The notes under the pieces were generated by a model. It ran no database searches, was not told the origin of the DNA, and saw nothing but the letters and a program-made list of their open reading frames with translations. A DNA stretch of 64,000 nucleotides from Glycine soja. Its lineage: Eukaryota > Streptophyta > Magnoliopsida > Fabales > Fabaceae. How positions within the stretch are numbered: the first letter of the stretch is position 1; each line of letters starts with the position of its first letter. Positions 1 through 11,084 of this stretch are shown here, one piece after another. The position numbers were made by a program, and so were the translations under genes. Where the stretch lies: assembly GCF_004193775.1 (NCBI RefSeq), contig NC_041016.1, positions 36,853,334-36,917,333 of the forward strand. Direction: 5' to 3'.

Positions 1-3000
1 GAAGTCCCAGAAAATATGTCAGCTCTCCAACAAGACTCATCTCAAATTCAGATTGCATCTGTTGAACAAAATGTCGAAGCATCTCATTCGACATCCCTCC
101 AAACACAATGTCATCAACATATATCTGTGCTATCATCAAGTTTTCAGCATCTTGCTTGACAAAGAGAGTCTTGTCAATTCCTCCCTTCCTATACCCTTGC
201 TGAGTAAGGAACTCTGTTAGCCTTTCATACCAAGCTCTTGGAGCTTGCTTCAATCCATAGAGAGCCTTCTTGAGCCTGTATACATGATATGGATGAGTTG
301 GATCTACAAATCCCTTTGGCTGCTCCACATAGGCTTCTTCATTCAGGTATCCATTCAGAAACGCGCTCTTCACATCCATCTGGTACAGCTTGAATTTGAG
401 GATGCAAGCTACACCAAGTAACAATCTGATGGACTCAAGTCTGGCAACTGGGGCGAATGTTTCATCAAAGTCTACACCTTCAATCTGAGTGTAGCCTTGA
501 GCAACAAGTCTGGCCTTGTTTCTGGTTATAACACCTTCTTCATCGGTTTTGTTCTTGAAGATCCACTTGGTGCCAATCACATTAGTTCCCTCGGGTCTCG
601 GAACTAGCTCCCAGACTTCATTCCTTTTGAATTGCTCCAATTCTTCTTGCATAGCATTGATCCAGAACTCATCAGCCAGTGCCTCTTTCACATTCTTGGG
701 CTCAATTTTGGAGACAAAACATGAGTTGGAGACAATCTCAATCTCCCTTGATCTTGTAGTGACTCCTCTGTTTGGATCTCCTATAATCAGCTCCTTGGGG
801 TGCATCTTCTGGATTCTAATGGAGGGTCCCTTGTCGGGTTGGTTGATGTTTGATTCATCTGTAGCAGAATCAGAGTTTTATGCATTTCCTGCACTTTTAG
901 CTGTATCTGCTACATTGTCTCCCGATGTTCTGACATCTTCTTCGACATCCTTCTTTCTTGCTGGAGTTAGATCATCAACAACCACATTGATGGATTCCAT
1001 CACAGTTCTGGTTCTGGAATTGAATACTCTATATGCTCTGCTGTTTGTAGAGTATCCCAGGAATATTCCTGCATCACTCTTGGGATCCATCTTTCTCCTT
1101 TGCTCTCTATCTGCCAAAATGTAACATGGACTTCCAAAGATGTGGAAGTGCTTGACAGTTGGTTTCCTCCCTTTCCAGATTTCATACAGTGTGGTTGGAG
1201 TCCCTCTTCTCAGTGTGACTCTGTTGTGGATGTAGCATGCTGTGTTCATGGCTTCAGCCCAGAGATTATAGGGAAGTTCTTTGGCATGAAGCATGACCCT
1301 AGCAGCCTCTTGCAAAGTCCTGTTTTTCCTCTCAACTATGCCATTCTGTTGTGGTGTAATGGCTGCAGAGAACTCATGAGTGATGCCTTCAGATGTGCAG
1401 AATTCAGTAAACCTGCTGTTTTCAAACTCTCTGCCATGGTCACTCCTGATTCTCTTGATGACACAGTCTTTTTCTCTTTGAAGTCTTAGACTCAACTCCT
1501 TGAATACTTCAAAGGTGTCTGATTTTTCTCTGATAAAGTTGACCCAGGTAAATCTGGAGAAATCATCCACAACAACATAGGCATACCTCTTTCCTCCAAG
1601 GCTTTCAACTTGCCTAGGCCCCATCAAGTCCATGTGAAGTAGTTCCAGCACCCTGGAAGTGGTCTGATGTTGAAGCTTCTGGTGGGACATCTTGACTTGC
1701 TTTCCAATCTGACATTCACCACAAATTCTGCCTTCTTCTATTTTCAGATTGGGAATGCCTCTAACAGCACCTTTGTCAATAATTTTCTTCATGCCTCTTA
1801 AGTGCAGATGTCCAAATCTTTGATGCCATATTCTGACTTCATCTTCTTTGGAGGATAGACATGTGGAGGAGTAACTGGTTTCTTGAGGTGTCCATAGGTA
1901 ACAGTTGTCCTTTGATCTGCTGCCCTTCATTAGAACTTCACTCTTCTCATTTGTCACCAAGCATTCTGACTTTGTGAAGTTTACATTGAATCCTTCATCA
2001 CACAGCTGACTGATGCTGATCAAGTTTGCAGTCAGTCCCTTCACCAGCAGTACTTTGTCCAGTCTAGGAAGTCCATCATGAACTAGCTTTCCCATTCCAG
2101 TGATCTTTCCTTTAGAACCATCTCCAAATGTCACATAGCTAGTGGAGCAAGGTTCAATGTTCACCAGGAATTCTTTGACTCCTGTCATGTGTCTGGAACA
2201 GCCGCTATCTAGGTACCAGTCTTCCTTAGCTGATGCTCTAAGTGAAGTATGAACAACAAGACTGACCATCTTGTGTTTTGGAACCCACATCATCTTCTGT
2301 CTGCTGCTGCTACTTTGAGATCCATGATGTGGATGGCCATGTAGATGATAGCAGAAGGGCTTTATGTGACCATACTTGCCACAGTAGTGACACCTCCACT
2401 TCTTTCTTTTACTTCTTTTACTCTTTTTCTGCTGTGTTCCATGATGTCGAGACCGATGTTGTGACATTGTGGCTCCAGTGCTGTTTTTGGCAGGAACAAA
2501 TCCTGTCATGGTTATTCTGCCAACAGATTTAGGATTAAACCCAAGTCCTCTCTGGTTTCCAACATTCTTCCCAAGCTGTAGCACCTCATCAAGCATATCT
2601 GAGCCTTTATTCAACATCTTTATTGATTTGGTCATGTTTTCCAGTTTAGAGTTCAGAAAACCGACTTCTCCTTTAAGCTCAGAGATCTCCTCTTCATGTG
2701 CCTCCTTCTCAGCCTCCAGATTTGCAATGACCTTCTTTAGTTGTGCTTCTTGCTGAAGAATCTTCTCACTTTTGATGCATAGTTCTCTATAGGATATAGC
2801 AAGCTCATCAAAAGTGATTTCACTATCTGTATCACTTGAATCTTCAGCAGATTCAAATCTCCCAGTGAGTGCATTCACATCTCTGTCAGAATCACTTTCT
2901 TGTTCACTCTCTGTATCATCAGACCGACATACAGAAAGTCCTTTCCTCTGCTTCTTGAGATGAGTGGGACATTCAGCTATGATGTGTCCATAGCCTTTAC

Positions 3001-3913
3001 ACCCATGGCATTGAATTCCTTTGCTGTGACTGGGCTTTTCATCTGATCTTTTCTGGTCTTTACTACCTTTCCTGATGTCGAAAGGGATGTTCTGGACATG
3101 TGGTTTCTGCCTCCTGTCCATTCTGTTCAGCACTTTGTTGAACTGCTTTCCAAGGAGCACAACTGCATTAGCCAGTCCTTCATCAGTATCCAGGTCATAC
3201 TCATCTTCTTCTCCTTCATCATTGGACACGAACGCCAAGTTCTTGCTCTTCTTTTCAGCCCTATCCGAGAGTCCTAGCTCAAAGGTTTGAAGGGAACCAA
3301 TGAGTTCATCTACTCTCATGTTGCAAATGTCTTGGGCCTCCTCTATTGCAGTGACTTTCATGTCAAATCTCTTAGGCAAGGATCTGAGGATCTTTCTCAC
3401 CAGCTTTTCATCTGTCATTCTCTCTCCCAAGGCAGTGCAAGCATTGGCAATTTCAAGAATGTTCATGTGGAAGTCATGAATACATTCTTCCTCCTTCATC
3501 TTCAGATTTTCGAATTTTGTGGCCAATAGTTGCAATCTGGACATCTTCACTTTGGAGGTTCCTTCATGAGTGGTTTTCAGGATCTCCCAAGCATCCTTGG
3601 CCACTGTACATGTGTTGATCAGTCTGAAGATATTCTTGTCAACTCCATTGAATAGAGCATTCAAAGCTTTGGAGTTTCCAAGTGCCAATTCGTCTTCTTC
3701 TTTAGTCCAGTCTTCTTCTGGCTTCAATTCATCAGTGGGCTTTCCTTCTGTGTCCAGCATCTTGGGATGTTCCCAGCCTTTGATGACAGCTTTCCAGGTT
3801 CTGCTATCCAGTGATTTGAGAAAGGCCACCATCCTTGCTTTCCAGTATTCATAGTTGGTCCCATCCAGAATTGGTGGTCTGTTCACTGGTCCTCCTTCTT
3901 TCTCCATGTTCAT
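1..3913 (-). pseudogene. gag-pol of SIRE-type element, nonsense mutation, 3' end off-window
   Basis: The reading frame opens with ATG at 3911-3913 and encodes a copia gag, two CX2CX4HX4C zinc knuckles, an aspartic protease (DSG in [11 protein letters not shown]), an integrase with HHCC and D,D-35-E residues, and the start of reverse transcriptase. The frame ends at a TAA near 878-880, where the intact paralogue has GAA (Glu) in an Ala-Glu-Asn-Ser-Asp stretch between integrase and reverse transcriptase, so a single G to T change made the stop. Beyond it the same frame stays open to base 1 and reaches the reverse transcriptase. A short Lys/Ser/Arg insertion before the second knuckle also separates this copy from its paralogue. 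It is a broken polyprotein rather than a short gene. Confidence 0.9.
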
Positions 3914-3953
3914 CAGAATTTATCTCCCTAGATCTCACTCAGTGACTTCGAGT

Positions 3954-3969
3954 GCCTGCTCTGATACCA
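3954..3969 (-). other. Primer binding site (initiator tRNA-Met type)
   Basis: On the minus strand the sequence reads TGGTATCAGAGCAGGC two bases after the LTR end. This is the copia primer site complementary to the 3' end of initiator tRNA-Met, and it matches the site in the complete SIRE copy at 23963. Confidence 0.85.
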
Positions 3970-3971
3970 AT

Positions 3972-5116
3972 TGAAATTCTGATACTGGGGACAGATGTCG
4001 TACCGGATGTCACGACATCACGCTTCAGAACATGCAGATTGTGTTTGACTGTATAAACAGATTAAACAAGTAAATAACACAAGAGAATTGTTAACCCAGT
4101 TCGGTGCAACCTCACCTACATCTGGGGGCTACCAAGCCAGGGAGGAAATCCACTAAAATAGTGTTAGTTCAAGGTCTAACAGCCACTGTTTACAACCTTC
4201 TCACCTAACCACTACCCGTGCGACCTCTACCTAAGAGCCACTCTTAGATATGAGAAACCCCGCTCACTCCCTCTCAATCACACTCCCGTGTTTACAAACA
4301 AATCAAAGACACACCAGAGATTGCTCTCTGAACAATAGAGATCAACTCTACACACAAGAGATCAACTCTACACACAAGAGATCAACTCTACACACAAGAG
4401 ATCAACTCTACACACTCAGGTCCAACACTTGATGTTAGGGTACCATCAAGGTGGCTCACAAAACACTCAAGTCCCAAAACTTACAAAACAACTCTTCAAT
4501 CCCAGACTTGGTACAGAACTCGTGCAGCCTCCATGATTATATAGCAATGTGCGTTTCTGGGCTGCAACTGCTTGTGCTGGATGAGATCTATCATTTTCCT
4601 GAAAATCTGCACTTAAAGATCTAAAAGATACAGTTTGATCTTTTAGTTTTTATCTTTAATCTTTAATCCCTGAACGAACTCTTCTACTTTGAAATTCGAA
4701 CTTTACTTATCTTTTAATTCGTTCCTAAAGATAGATCATCTAATCTCTTGCTAACTGCACAATAATCTGTTAAAGATATAACAGATTTATGTGTCCAGTA
4801 TTTTCGGGCCGGATGTCAGGACATCGTGTCCGACATCGTGGATCCTGCACAATCTGTTAAAGATATAACAGATTTATGTGTCCAGTGTTTTCGGGCAGGA
4901 TGTCAGGACATTGTATCCGACATCATGGATCCTGCAGCTTCAATTCTTCATTTGACATTTTATCTTGCCTTGTGCATTGTGCAGCCCGATCTTATTCCTT
5001 GACATAACGTTGGACATCATGTGCAGCAACTCCAGCTTTCCTTCATTGTCTAAGTGCTTATGTTTTAACAAAATCTTAGCCAATCTTTTAAAACTCCGTA
5101 GAGCTAAGCACTAACA
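3972..5116 (-). repeat. 5' LTR of the truncated SIRE-type element
   Basis: Read on the minus strand the LTR starts TGTTAGTGCTTAG at 5116 and ends TCAGAATTTCA at 3972, the same termini as the LTRs at 22851 and 31422. At 1145 bp it is about 35 bp longer, largely because a 20-bp unit is present four times (4338-4416) instead of about twice. A TATA-like TATATAAT lies near 4535-4545. It carries the family's GATGTC/GACATC motif clusters at 3994, 4813, 4900 and 5013. Confidence 0.88.
4338..4416. repeat. 20-bp tandem repeat, four copies, inside the SIRE LTR
   Basis: The unit GAGATCAACTCTACACACAA is repeated four times without interruption. The two LTRs of the complete SIRE copy have only two diverged units at the corresponding place (around 23544-23600 and 32116-32170), so repeat number varies between family members. 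It lies downstream of the TATA box, within the part expected to be transcribed. Confidence 0.85.
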
Positions 5117-5156
5117 AAAAAGATAGAGGAAGCAAAAGAACATCACCTAGATGAAG

Positions 5157-5171
5157 ATGCTCTTGATACCA
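5157..5171 (-). other. Primer binding site of the element with LTR 5174-6124
   Basis: The minus strand reads TGGTATCAAGAGCAT two bases downstream of the LTR end. The TGGTATC core marks a tRNA-Met primer site and shows that 5174-6124 is a 5' LTR. Only about 57 bases of its internal region (5117-5173) remain before the SIRE copy. Confidence 0.65.
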
Positions 5172-5173
5172 CA

Positions 5174-6124
5174 TGATGCAAGCTCCATTGGAGCTTGTAG
5201 GCCTAGGATCTTCTTCATCAATGGATTCCTTTGCTTCTTGGAAGATGAATGGCAGCGGAATGGAGAAAGGAAGAGAGAGAGGAGATGCCACTTCAAGGAG
5301 AAGATGAGTCTAGAAGAAGCTCACCACCATAGGAGGCCATGGATAAGAGCTTGGAGGAAGAAGGAGATGAATGAGGGGAGAGGGAGAGAAGAGCACGAAA
5401 TTTTGTGCTCTAAATGAGCTTTGAAATCTGAAGTTTAATATTCAAATGATTAAAGTTGAAAAAAATGCACACACATGACCTCTATTTATAGCCTAAGTGT
5501 CACACAAAATTGGAGGGAAATTCAAATTTCACTTGAATTTGAAATTGAATTTGTGGAGCCAAAATTTCACTAATTATGATTAGTGAATTTTAGTTATGGT
5601 TCAGCCCACTAATCCAAGATCAATTCCAAGATTCTCCACTAAGTGTGCTTAGGTGTCATGAGGCATGAAAAGCATGAAGGACATGCACAAAGTGTGACTA
5701 TATGATGTGGCAATGGGGTGTAGTAAGCAAATGCTCTCCTCCCCCTCTAAAATTTAATTGGATTGGGCTTCTACCAATTCAATTAAATTTATTTCCAACC
5801 ACACACATCAAATATCCACTTAGTTCATGTGAAATTACAAAACTACCCCTAATACAAAAACTAGTCTAGGTGCCCTAAAATACAAGGGCTGAAAAATCCT
5901 ATATTTCTAGGATACCCTACCTACAATATGGAGCCCTAAATACAAGGATCAAATATAATGACATCCTAGTCTAATATGTACAAAGATAATTGGACCCAAC
6001 CTTGGCCCATGGGCTCAGAAATCTACCCTAAGGCTCATGAGAACCCTAGGGCCTTCTCTTGCATCTTTGGCCTAATCTTCTTGGAGTCTTCTATCCAATG
6101 CCCTTGGGGGGTAGGATTGCATCA
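5174..6124 (-). repeat. 5' LTR of an LTR retrotransposon (family with TGATGCAATCC terminus)
   Basis: On the minus strand it starts TGATGCAATCCTACC at 6124 and ends at 5174, next to a primer site. Two further members of this LTR family occur as solo LTRs at 37027-37854 and 55792-56577; shared landmarks are the terminal TGATGCAATCC and, at the other end, a purine-rich GAAGAAG/GGAGAG stretch (5250-5400). A TATA-like box lies around 5483-5492. This copy is about 120-165 bp longer than the solo copies. I cannot assign the family to copia or gypsy because no coding region survives. Confidence 0.7.
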
Positions 6125-6130
6125 CCTCAT

Positions 6131-6292
6131 TTACATTTTGAAGACGACAGTGTCTTCAGTCATTGCATACCTTCAAAAGGCGACAATGTCCTCATCTACA
6201 TTTCAAAGACAACAATGTCTTCAGTCATTACATGCCTTTAAAAGGCAACAATGCCGTCATCTACGCTTTCAAAGACGACAATGTCTTCATCT
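6131..6292. repeat. About 65-bp tandem repeat, 2.5 copies
   Basis: Units contain AAAGACRACAATGTCTTCA followed by a YTTYAAAAGGCRACAATG part; two full units and one partial unit can be aligned. There is no convincing coding potential. It lies immediately outside the LTR at 5174-6124. Confidence 0.6.
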
Positions 6293-7716
6293 CAATGATT
6301 TCAATGTATTTTGTCCTTGTGTTTCATAGGACTCGACGTCCTCTGCTTCTATGCTTTTAAAAAAATACATATATAATAAACCAATTAACCAAAAAAGGGG
6401 GGATGAAAAAGGCCAACACACTTTTGAAATGAAATAATTGCCAGTTTTTCTTTGGAAAGATTCACCGGTCAGAAAACAAGTGGATTTTGAAAAAAATGTG
6501 TGTACGTGAATGCTGTGAAAGTTTTCCCGAATTCCTAAATGGACTTGGATGTGTGCATAAATTGATAAAAGAGCATCTTTTGGAAACACTAGGTTGATTT
6601 GAATGGGGAAAATGAACCCTAAGCCTTAGTGTTACATGGCCACAAAACTTGATGCTTGAGTGTCCACATGGGTGCATGCATGATCAGTTTTGCATAAATT
6701 TATGAATCATCATTGTTATATGCGTGCCATGGAAATAATATGGGGCATTCCCTTATCCCTTATTCCTGAACCGCTTGCCAAGCAAATACCCTGACATACG
6801 CCGTGTCTTGCCTTCCGCAAGCCTTTTGAGCCAAAATCTCAACCCTTCAGCCGTAAACCTTGACCCAGGAAAGGAATTCTTACCCTTACCCTAGGAAGAA
6901 AGAACAGAAGGATCTCCCAAAAAAGAAGTTTCATTTACTGCTAAGTTGTGAATGTGCTTTAAAAAGCAAAAGAAAAAGAGAAAATCCCTGATCAAGATTG
7001 GAGGAAAGCAAAAGAAAAAGAGAAAATTCGTGATCAAAGATCGGAGGAAAGCAAGAAAAAGACAAAATTCGTGATCAAAGATCGGAGGAAAGCAAGAAAA
7101 AGAAAAAAATTCCCGATCAAAGATCGGAAGAAAGCAAAAGAGAAATATACAGAAAGGTCATCAGAGTGGACAATGTCTGAATAATGTACAGAATTGTCAC
7201 AAGCAAGAAAGAAAAGATAAACAAACCATGACTTGGGATGTGTGAAGCAATCACCTTCTTGGTTACCAACCAAATCTTTGTGCCCGCGACTATTTAATCC
7301 CCTCTTTTGCCATCCAGAAACAATCAAGTCCGATGGCATGCAAAGACTGTAGTGGTCACCTGCTTTTGTTGTTTTGAGACTATCAAAGTCCCCTTTATCA
7401 TGTAGAGACAAGCGAGTCCGATGCTATCCGGGATGATGATGGTCGTCCATTTCTAATCATTTGGAGATTTTTTGTAGCCTCTTTGTCATCCAGAGACAAT
7501 CAAGTCCGATGACACATGAAGGCTCTCTTTTGCAAGTCCGATAGCATGCGGAGATCGTAATGGTTATCCATTTTTATCGCTTTTAAGGCACCAAGGCTTT
7601 TGCTGATGCACTTGATGTCTTTTATGCTCTTTCTTTTGACAGGTTTCGCTGATTGAGTTGTTGGTCGGTCGGGTGGAAATTCAGCTCGAACGAAATTAGT
7701 GTCTTATCTTTACTTC
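6293..7716. repeat. Non-coding Tat/Ogre-type internal debris with minisatellites
   Basis: No gene is seen. The part 6580-7160 is an inverted relative of 12900-13450 and 15000-15350: it shares the 'first cold hit' words AAAACTTGATGCTTGAGTGT and CATGGGTGCATGCATGATC. Within it, 6955-7140 is a roughly 55-60 bp tandem repeat built on GATCAAAGATCGGAGGAAAG. A second diverged repeat with AGTCCGATGGCATGC-like words at 7327, 7416, 7504 and 7541 has a step of about 88 bp. Long AAAG-rich runs explain the open frames here. Confidence 0.5.
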
Positions 7717-7931
7717 CATTTTACCCCTTGTGATGGATGCGTGGGGTGCTAATACCTTCCCCATGCGTAAAAACAACTCCCAAACCTTTCATACTTACAG
7801 TTTGTAGACCCACTTTTGGTTTTTCTAATGTTTTCCTCAAATAAATGTTGGTGGAGACTCCACGCATTTTTCTTCCTTGGAAGACGCACCCATGAGCCTC
7901 GCGTCGCCCTCTCGCCGAAGGGTAGGTTGGG
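7717..7931 (+). repeat. Tat/Ogre-type LTR 3' fragment
   Basis: The segment with GGGGTGCTAATACCTTCCCC, TTGGTGGAGACTCC and CGCCGAAGGGTAGG is the same LTR end as at 62820-63016, in the same orientation. It is followed (7935-8025) by a leader-like segment with TCAGAGACCCAACATGACCA that is also found at 22738-22825, inside the leader of the large element 9227-34285. It is therefore a relic of a related element. Confidence 0.6.
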
Positions 7932-8262
7932 ACAACTGTTATCAAGCGAGTCAGAGACCCAACATGACCACAGATCGACCTCCATTCCTTATGACTCACA
8001 TAGACCCGAGTATAGGGCCTAATATCTCAACGTGTGTGCGAGGTGTAGGTGCCTATGTGGGCATAGAAAAAAAATTTCTAGCTATGAATGTAATAGATAG
8101 GCAGACACACACCAAACACAACAACATAGCAAAGGTTATATACAAATATGGACAAAGCAAAAGATAAAAAGGAAAAGGGAACATAAATAAAGAAGAAGTC
8201 ATGATAAAAGCATTGCATACTGATTGAATGGCCTAACTCTCTAACAAGTTGCCAACTATCGC

Positions 8263-9226
8263 AACCTACTCTATGACGGGAGTGCGGGCGAAAAGCCAAA
8301 GGAGCGTCTTCCAAAAAGGAAAATGCGTGGGAGTCGCCACCAATGCTTATTCGAGGAAAACATTAGAAAAACCAAAAAGAGATCTACGAATTTTGAAAAT
8401 AAGGGTTCGAGAGTCGTTTACGCACAGAGAAGGTATTAGCATCCCACGTGCCCGTCACAAAGGACAACAGCCTTTAATCAAGTGTGCAAAAAATGTGACT
8501 TCAATATTATTTATTTTCCCTTTTTATGTTTCTTTATTTTTTGGGGTCGACAAGGGTGTTGCCCTTGCTCCTATGTATCCTCAGGTGCGATAAGGAATTC
8601 AGACCTACGTAGTTCTTTAAGTCTAAAATTTTGTGTGTTTCATTGATTTTAATTGCGAAAAAAGTAGTTTAAGGCGTTGGACCTCGAAATGATGTTTTAA
8701 ACTTTGAAAAGCGGAGAGAATCGTTAAGGCGTTGACCTTGAAACAATCCTAAGTGATGTTTAATGAAAAGTGGAGAGAATCATTAAGGTGTTGGACCTTG
8801 AAACGATCTCAAGCGATATTTGATGAAATGAAGAAGTTTATGAGTTGGTTTTATTTTGGTTTTGCATATTAACCTTCAATCTTTTTTTAAAGATAACTTG
8901 TGGCAATAATAATGATCGGTTAAAACTTACTTTACAAGAAGAAAATGAGATTACTAATGATAGAAGAAGGAGATGAAGATGCACAAAACAAGATAGAGAA
9001 CCCCTAAGGGTGCATAGATCACCTTCAAATCCTTAAAACAAAAACTAACCGAATGACGAACGAAGAACGATGTAGAAGTCGATTACGATCGCAATTTGGT
9101 AGCGCCTCAACTTCATTTTTCTCTTCTTTCTTTTTCTTTTCTGTGATTTCTCTCAATTTCTCTCAATGTTGGACCTTGGAACCCTTTACTCAACCTCCCT
9201 CACGCCTATTTATAGCAAAAGATGGC
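8263..9226 (-). repeat. Tat/Ogre-type 5' LTR, truncated
   Basis: On the minus strand this runs from a TATA-box region (TATAAATAGGCGTGAGG near 9200-9216) through the conserved CTACGTAG motif (near 8605) to an LTR end near 8263, followed by GTTGGCAACT, a degenerate form of the primer site seen intact at 32651-32671. Its upstream part is missing because the LTR beginning at 9227 takes over. It is homologous to 60490-60517 plus 62106-63016 on the plus strand. Confidence 0.6.
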
Positions 9227-10837
9227 TGTCGCAACATGCCCTTTTGCGGGCGAGCGAGGCGAGGCTCACGGGTGCGTTTTCCAAAGGAGGAAAACGCGCG
9301 GAGTCGCCACCAACGTTTATTTGTGGAAAACGTCAGAAAAACCGAAGGAAACCGGTCATAAAGAATATTCCAAGTTCGGGAGTTGTATTTACGTTTGAGG
9401 AAGGTATTAGCACCTCTCACGTTTGTCTCAAAGGACAACAACCTTATTTTTAGAATTGTGTGAAATTGTGTTACCTTAGCTTTATTTCTCTTTTAATTTT
9501 TGAGGTCGACAAAAGCCGGGCTCTTGCTTCTACGCACCCTCCATCGAAGAGGAAATCAGACCTACGTAGTTCTTTTTAAAGGGGGAATCAAGCGATTCAT
9601 TTTACTTGGAAGGTGGTCCTTTTAAGGCGTTGGACCTTAAAATGATCCATTTTTACTTGGTGAGAAAAACAGAGGTATCAAACCTTAAAATCCTTTGTAG
9701 TGATTTTTTTGTGGACGAGCTTGACTTTGCGAGTTGGTTTTAGCCTTAATTTCACTTTAGTTATTAGTCAATTCAATTAAGAAAGAGAAATCCCAAAGAG
9801 AAACGTTCGATTGATTTTTCTGCTTTATTCTACTAAAAGGTATTTTTTTATTATTATATTATTATTTTACCTCTTTTTTGATTTCCAATGTGGTTACGGC
9901 ACGACCGAACGGTCGGATTTCATTTTAACAGAAATTAACGGATATTACAAATCAAATGATCGGTGGAAATTTATTTTATTTTTTTATTAGGCGAGAAATG
10001 ACATAAATAAATGACTGAAGCACGTCAAAAGGGGGTATGGAAAGTAAATGAAACGAGAATAAAAGTACACGAAACAAATGGGGACCACCACGGGTAGATA
10101 GAATGAATTGAAAAAGCTCGATTTGGGGTACTTACCGATTGAAGACCGAAGAACAATGAAGAACGAACGAAGAATGTCGAAGAACGGTTGAAAATCTTCG
10201 CGTAATTACCCACGGAAACGTTACGGAAACATCTCGGCTTGGATTTTCTTCATGGAAACAATTTTCCTCCGCAATTTCAAGTGAATACGAAGTGCCAAGA
10301 AGGCTGAACCCTTTTCTTCTTCACTCCTCCCCCTATTTATAGCAAAATAGGGGAGGAGCTTGCCACCCAGCTCGCCCAGGCGAGCCAGGTTGCTTCCTCC
10401 AGAAGCAACCGCCTTCTGGAGGAAGAATCTGGAAGGCCCAAGTGGGCCTGGTTTGCTATTTGCACCCCTTTTTTACTAAATTCACCCCCTATTACTTTTT
10501 TTGGTGATTATTTTTCCGTAACGTTACGAAACTTTACGAATTTCATAACGATACTTATTTTCTTTCCGTAAGGTTACGGAACCTTATGGATCATGTAATT
10601 ACTCTTTTTTAGCTTTCGAAAAGTTACGAAAACTCATGGATTGCGTAACAATACTTCCTTTTGATTTCCGTCACGTTACGGAATTTCACGGATTGCGTAA
10701 CAATGCTTCCTTTTGATTTCCGGCACGTCTCGGGACTTCACATATAGTGCAACAAAGGGTGCCAAGTACTTTGAAGCGGTCAATTAAAGGTTGCATGCCA
10801 TTAAGCATTACTCCCCGAACGTAATTAGGGTATGACA
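9227..10837 (-). repeat. 3' LTR of the Tat/Ogre-like element
   Basis: The minus strand begins TGTCATACCCTAATT at 10837-side and ends TTGCGACA at 9227, a TG...CA pair. It aligns throughout with 32673-34285. A TATA box in minus orientation (TATAAATAG) lies at about 10334-10342, and a 16-bp inverted motif GCTCGCC-CA-GGCGAGC at 10370-10385. The U5-side part contains the CTACGTAG motif near 9562. Confidence 0.85.
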
Positions 10838-11084
10838 GTTGCCCCTCTTTACTTACCTTTTATCGGAGATAAGAGGAAAGCAAAGATAAAACACTGATTT
10901 CGTCCTCTTCTCCCTTTCCGTGATTATTCTATGACGACTCCCGTCTCTCCTTCTTCTTTTTTCTGCACAACACAAAACAAACACAAACAACAAAAACACC
11001 AATAACATAATATACATATATACTTATGTTTAGCGAAGGAACCGATCAGGAAAATAACAAAAACCACATTTCCCAGTCACTGGA

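Larger units (their letters stand above)
1..5116 (-). mobile_element. SIRE-type Ty1/copia retrotransposon, 5' part, truncated by window edge
   Basis: This minus-strand element runs from its 5' LTR (3972-5116) through primer site and gag-pol to the window edge inside the reverse transcriptase. It is closely similar along its whole visible length to the complete element at 22851-32530, in the opposite orientation. It was probably inserted into the leader of the LTR element whose 5' LTR lies at 5174-6124, because that element's primer site (5157-5171) sits directly to the right. The other end is outside the window, so no target duplication can be checked. It carries a premature stop in pol and is probably dead unless the stop is bypassed. 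Confidence 0.9.

Noticed and set aside
516..1489. Plus-strand open frames of 129-202 codons
   Set aside because: They are antisense shadows of the minus-strand SIRE pol; the same shadows appear opposite the intact gag-pol at 26434-27407.
4338..4416. Short open frame over the 20-bp LTR repeat (4250-4432)
   Set aside because: The repeat is in the LTR, copy number varies, and a 20-bp unit shifts frame; no protein is likely.
7034..7411. 125-codon minus-strand frame
   Set aside because: It spans an AAAG-rich minisatellite and two unrelated repeat types; composition explains the lack of stops.
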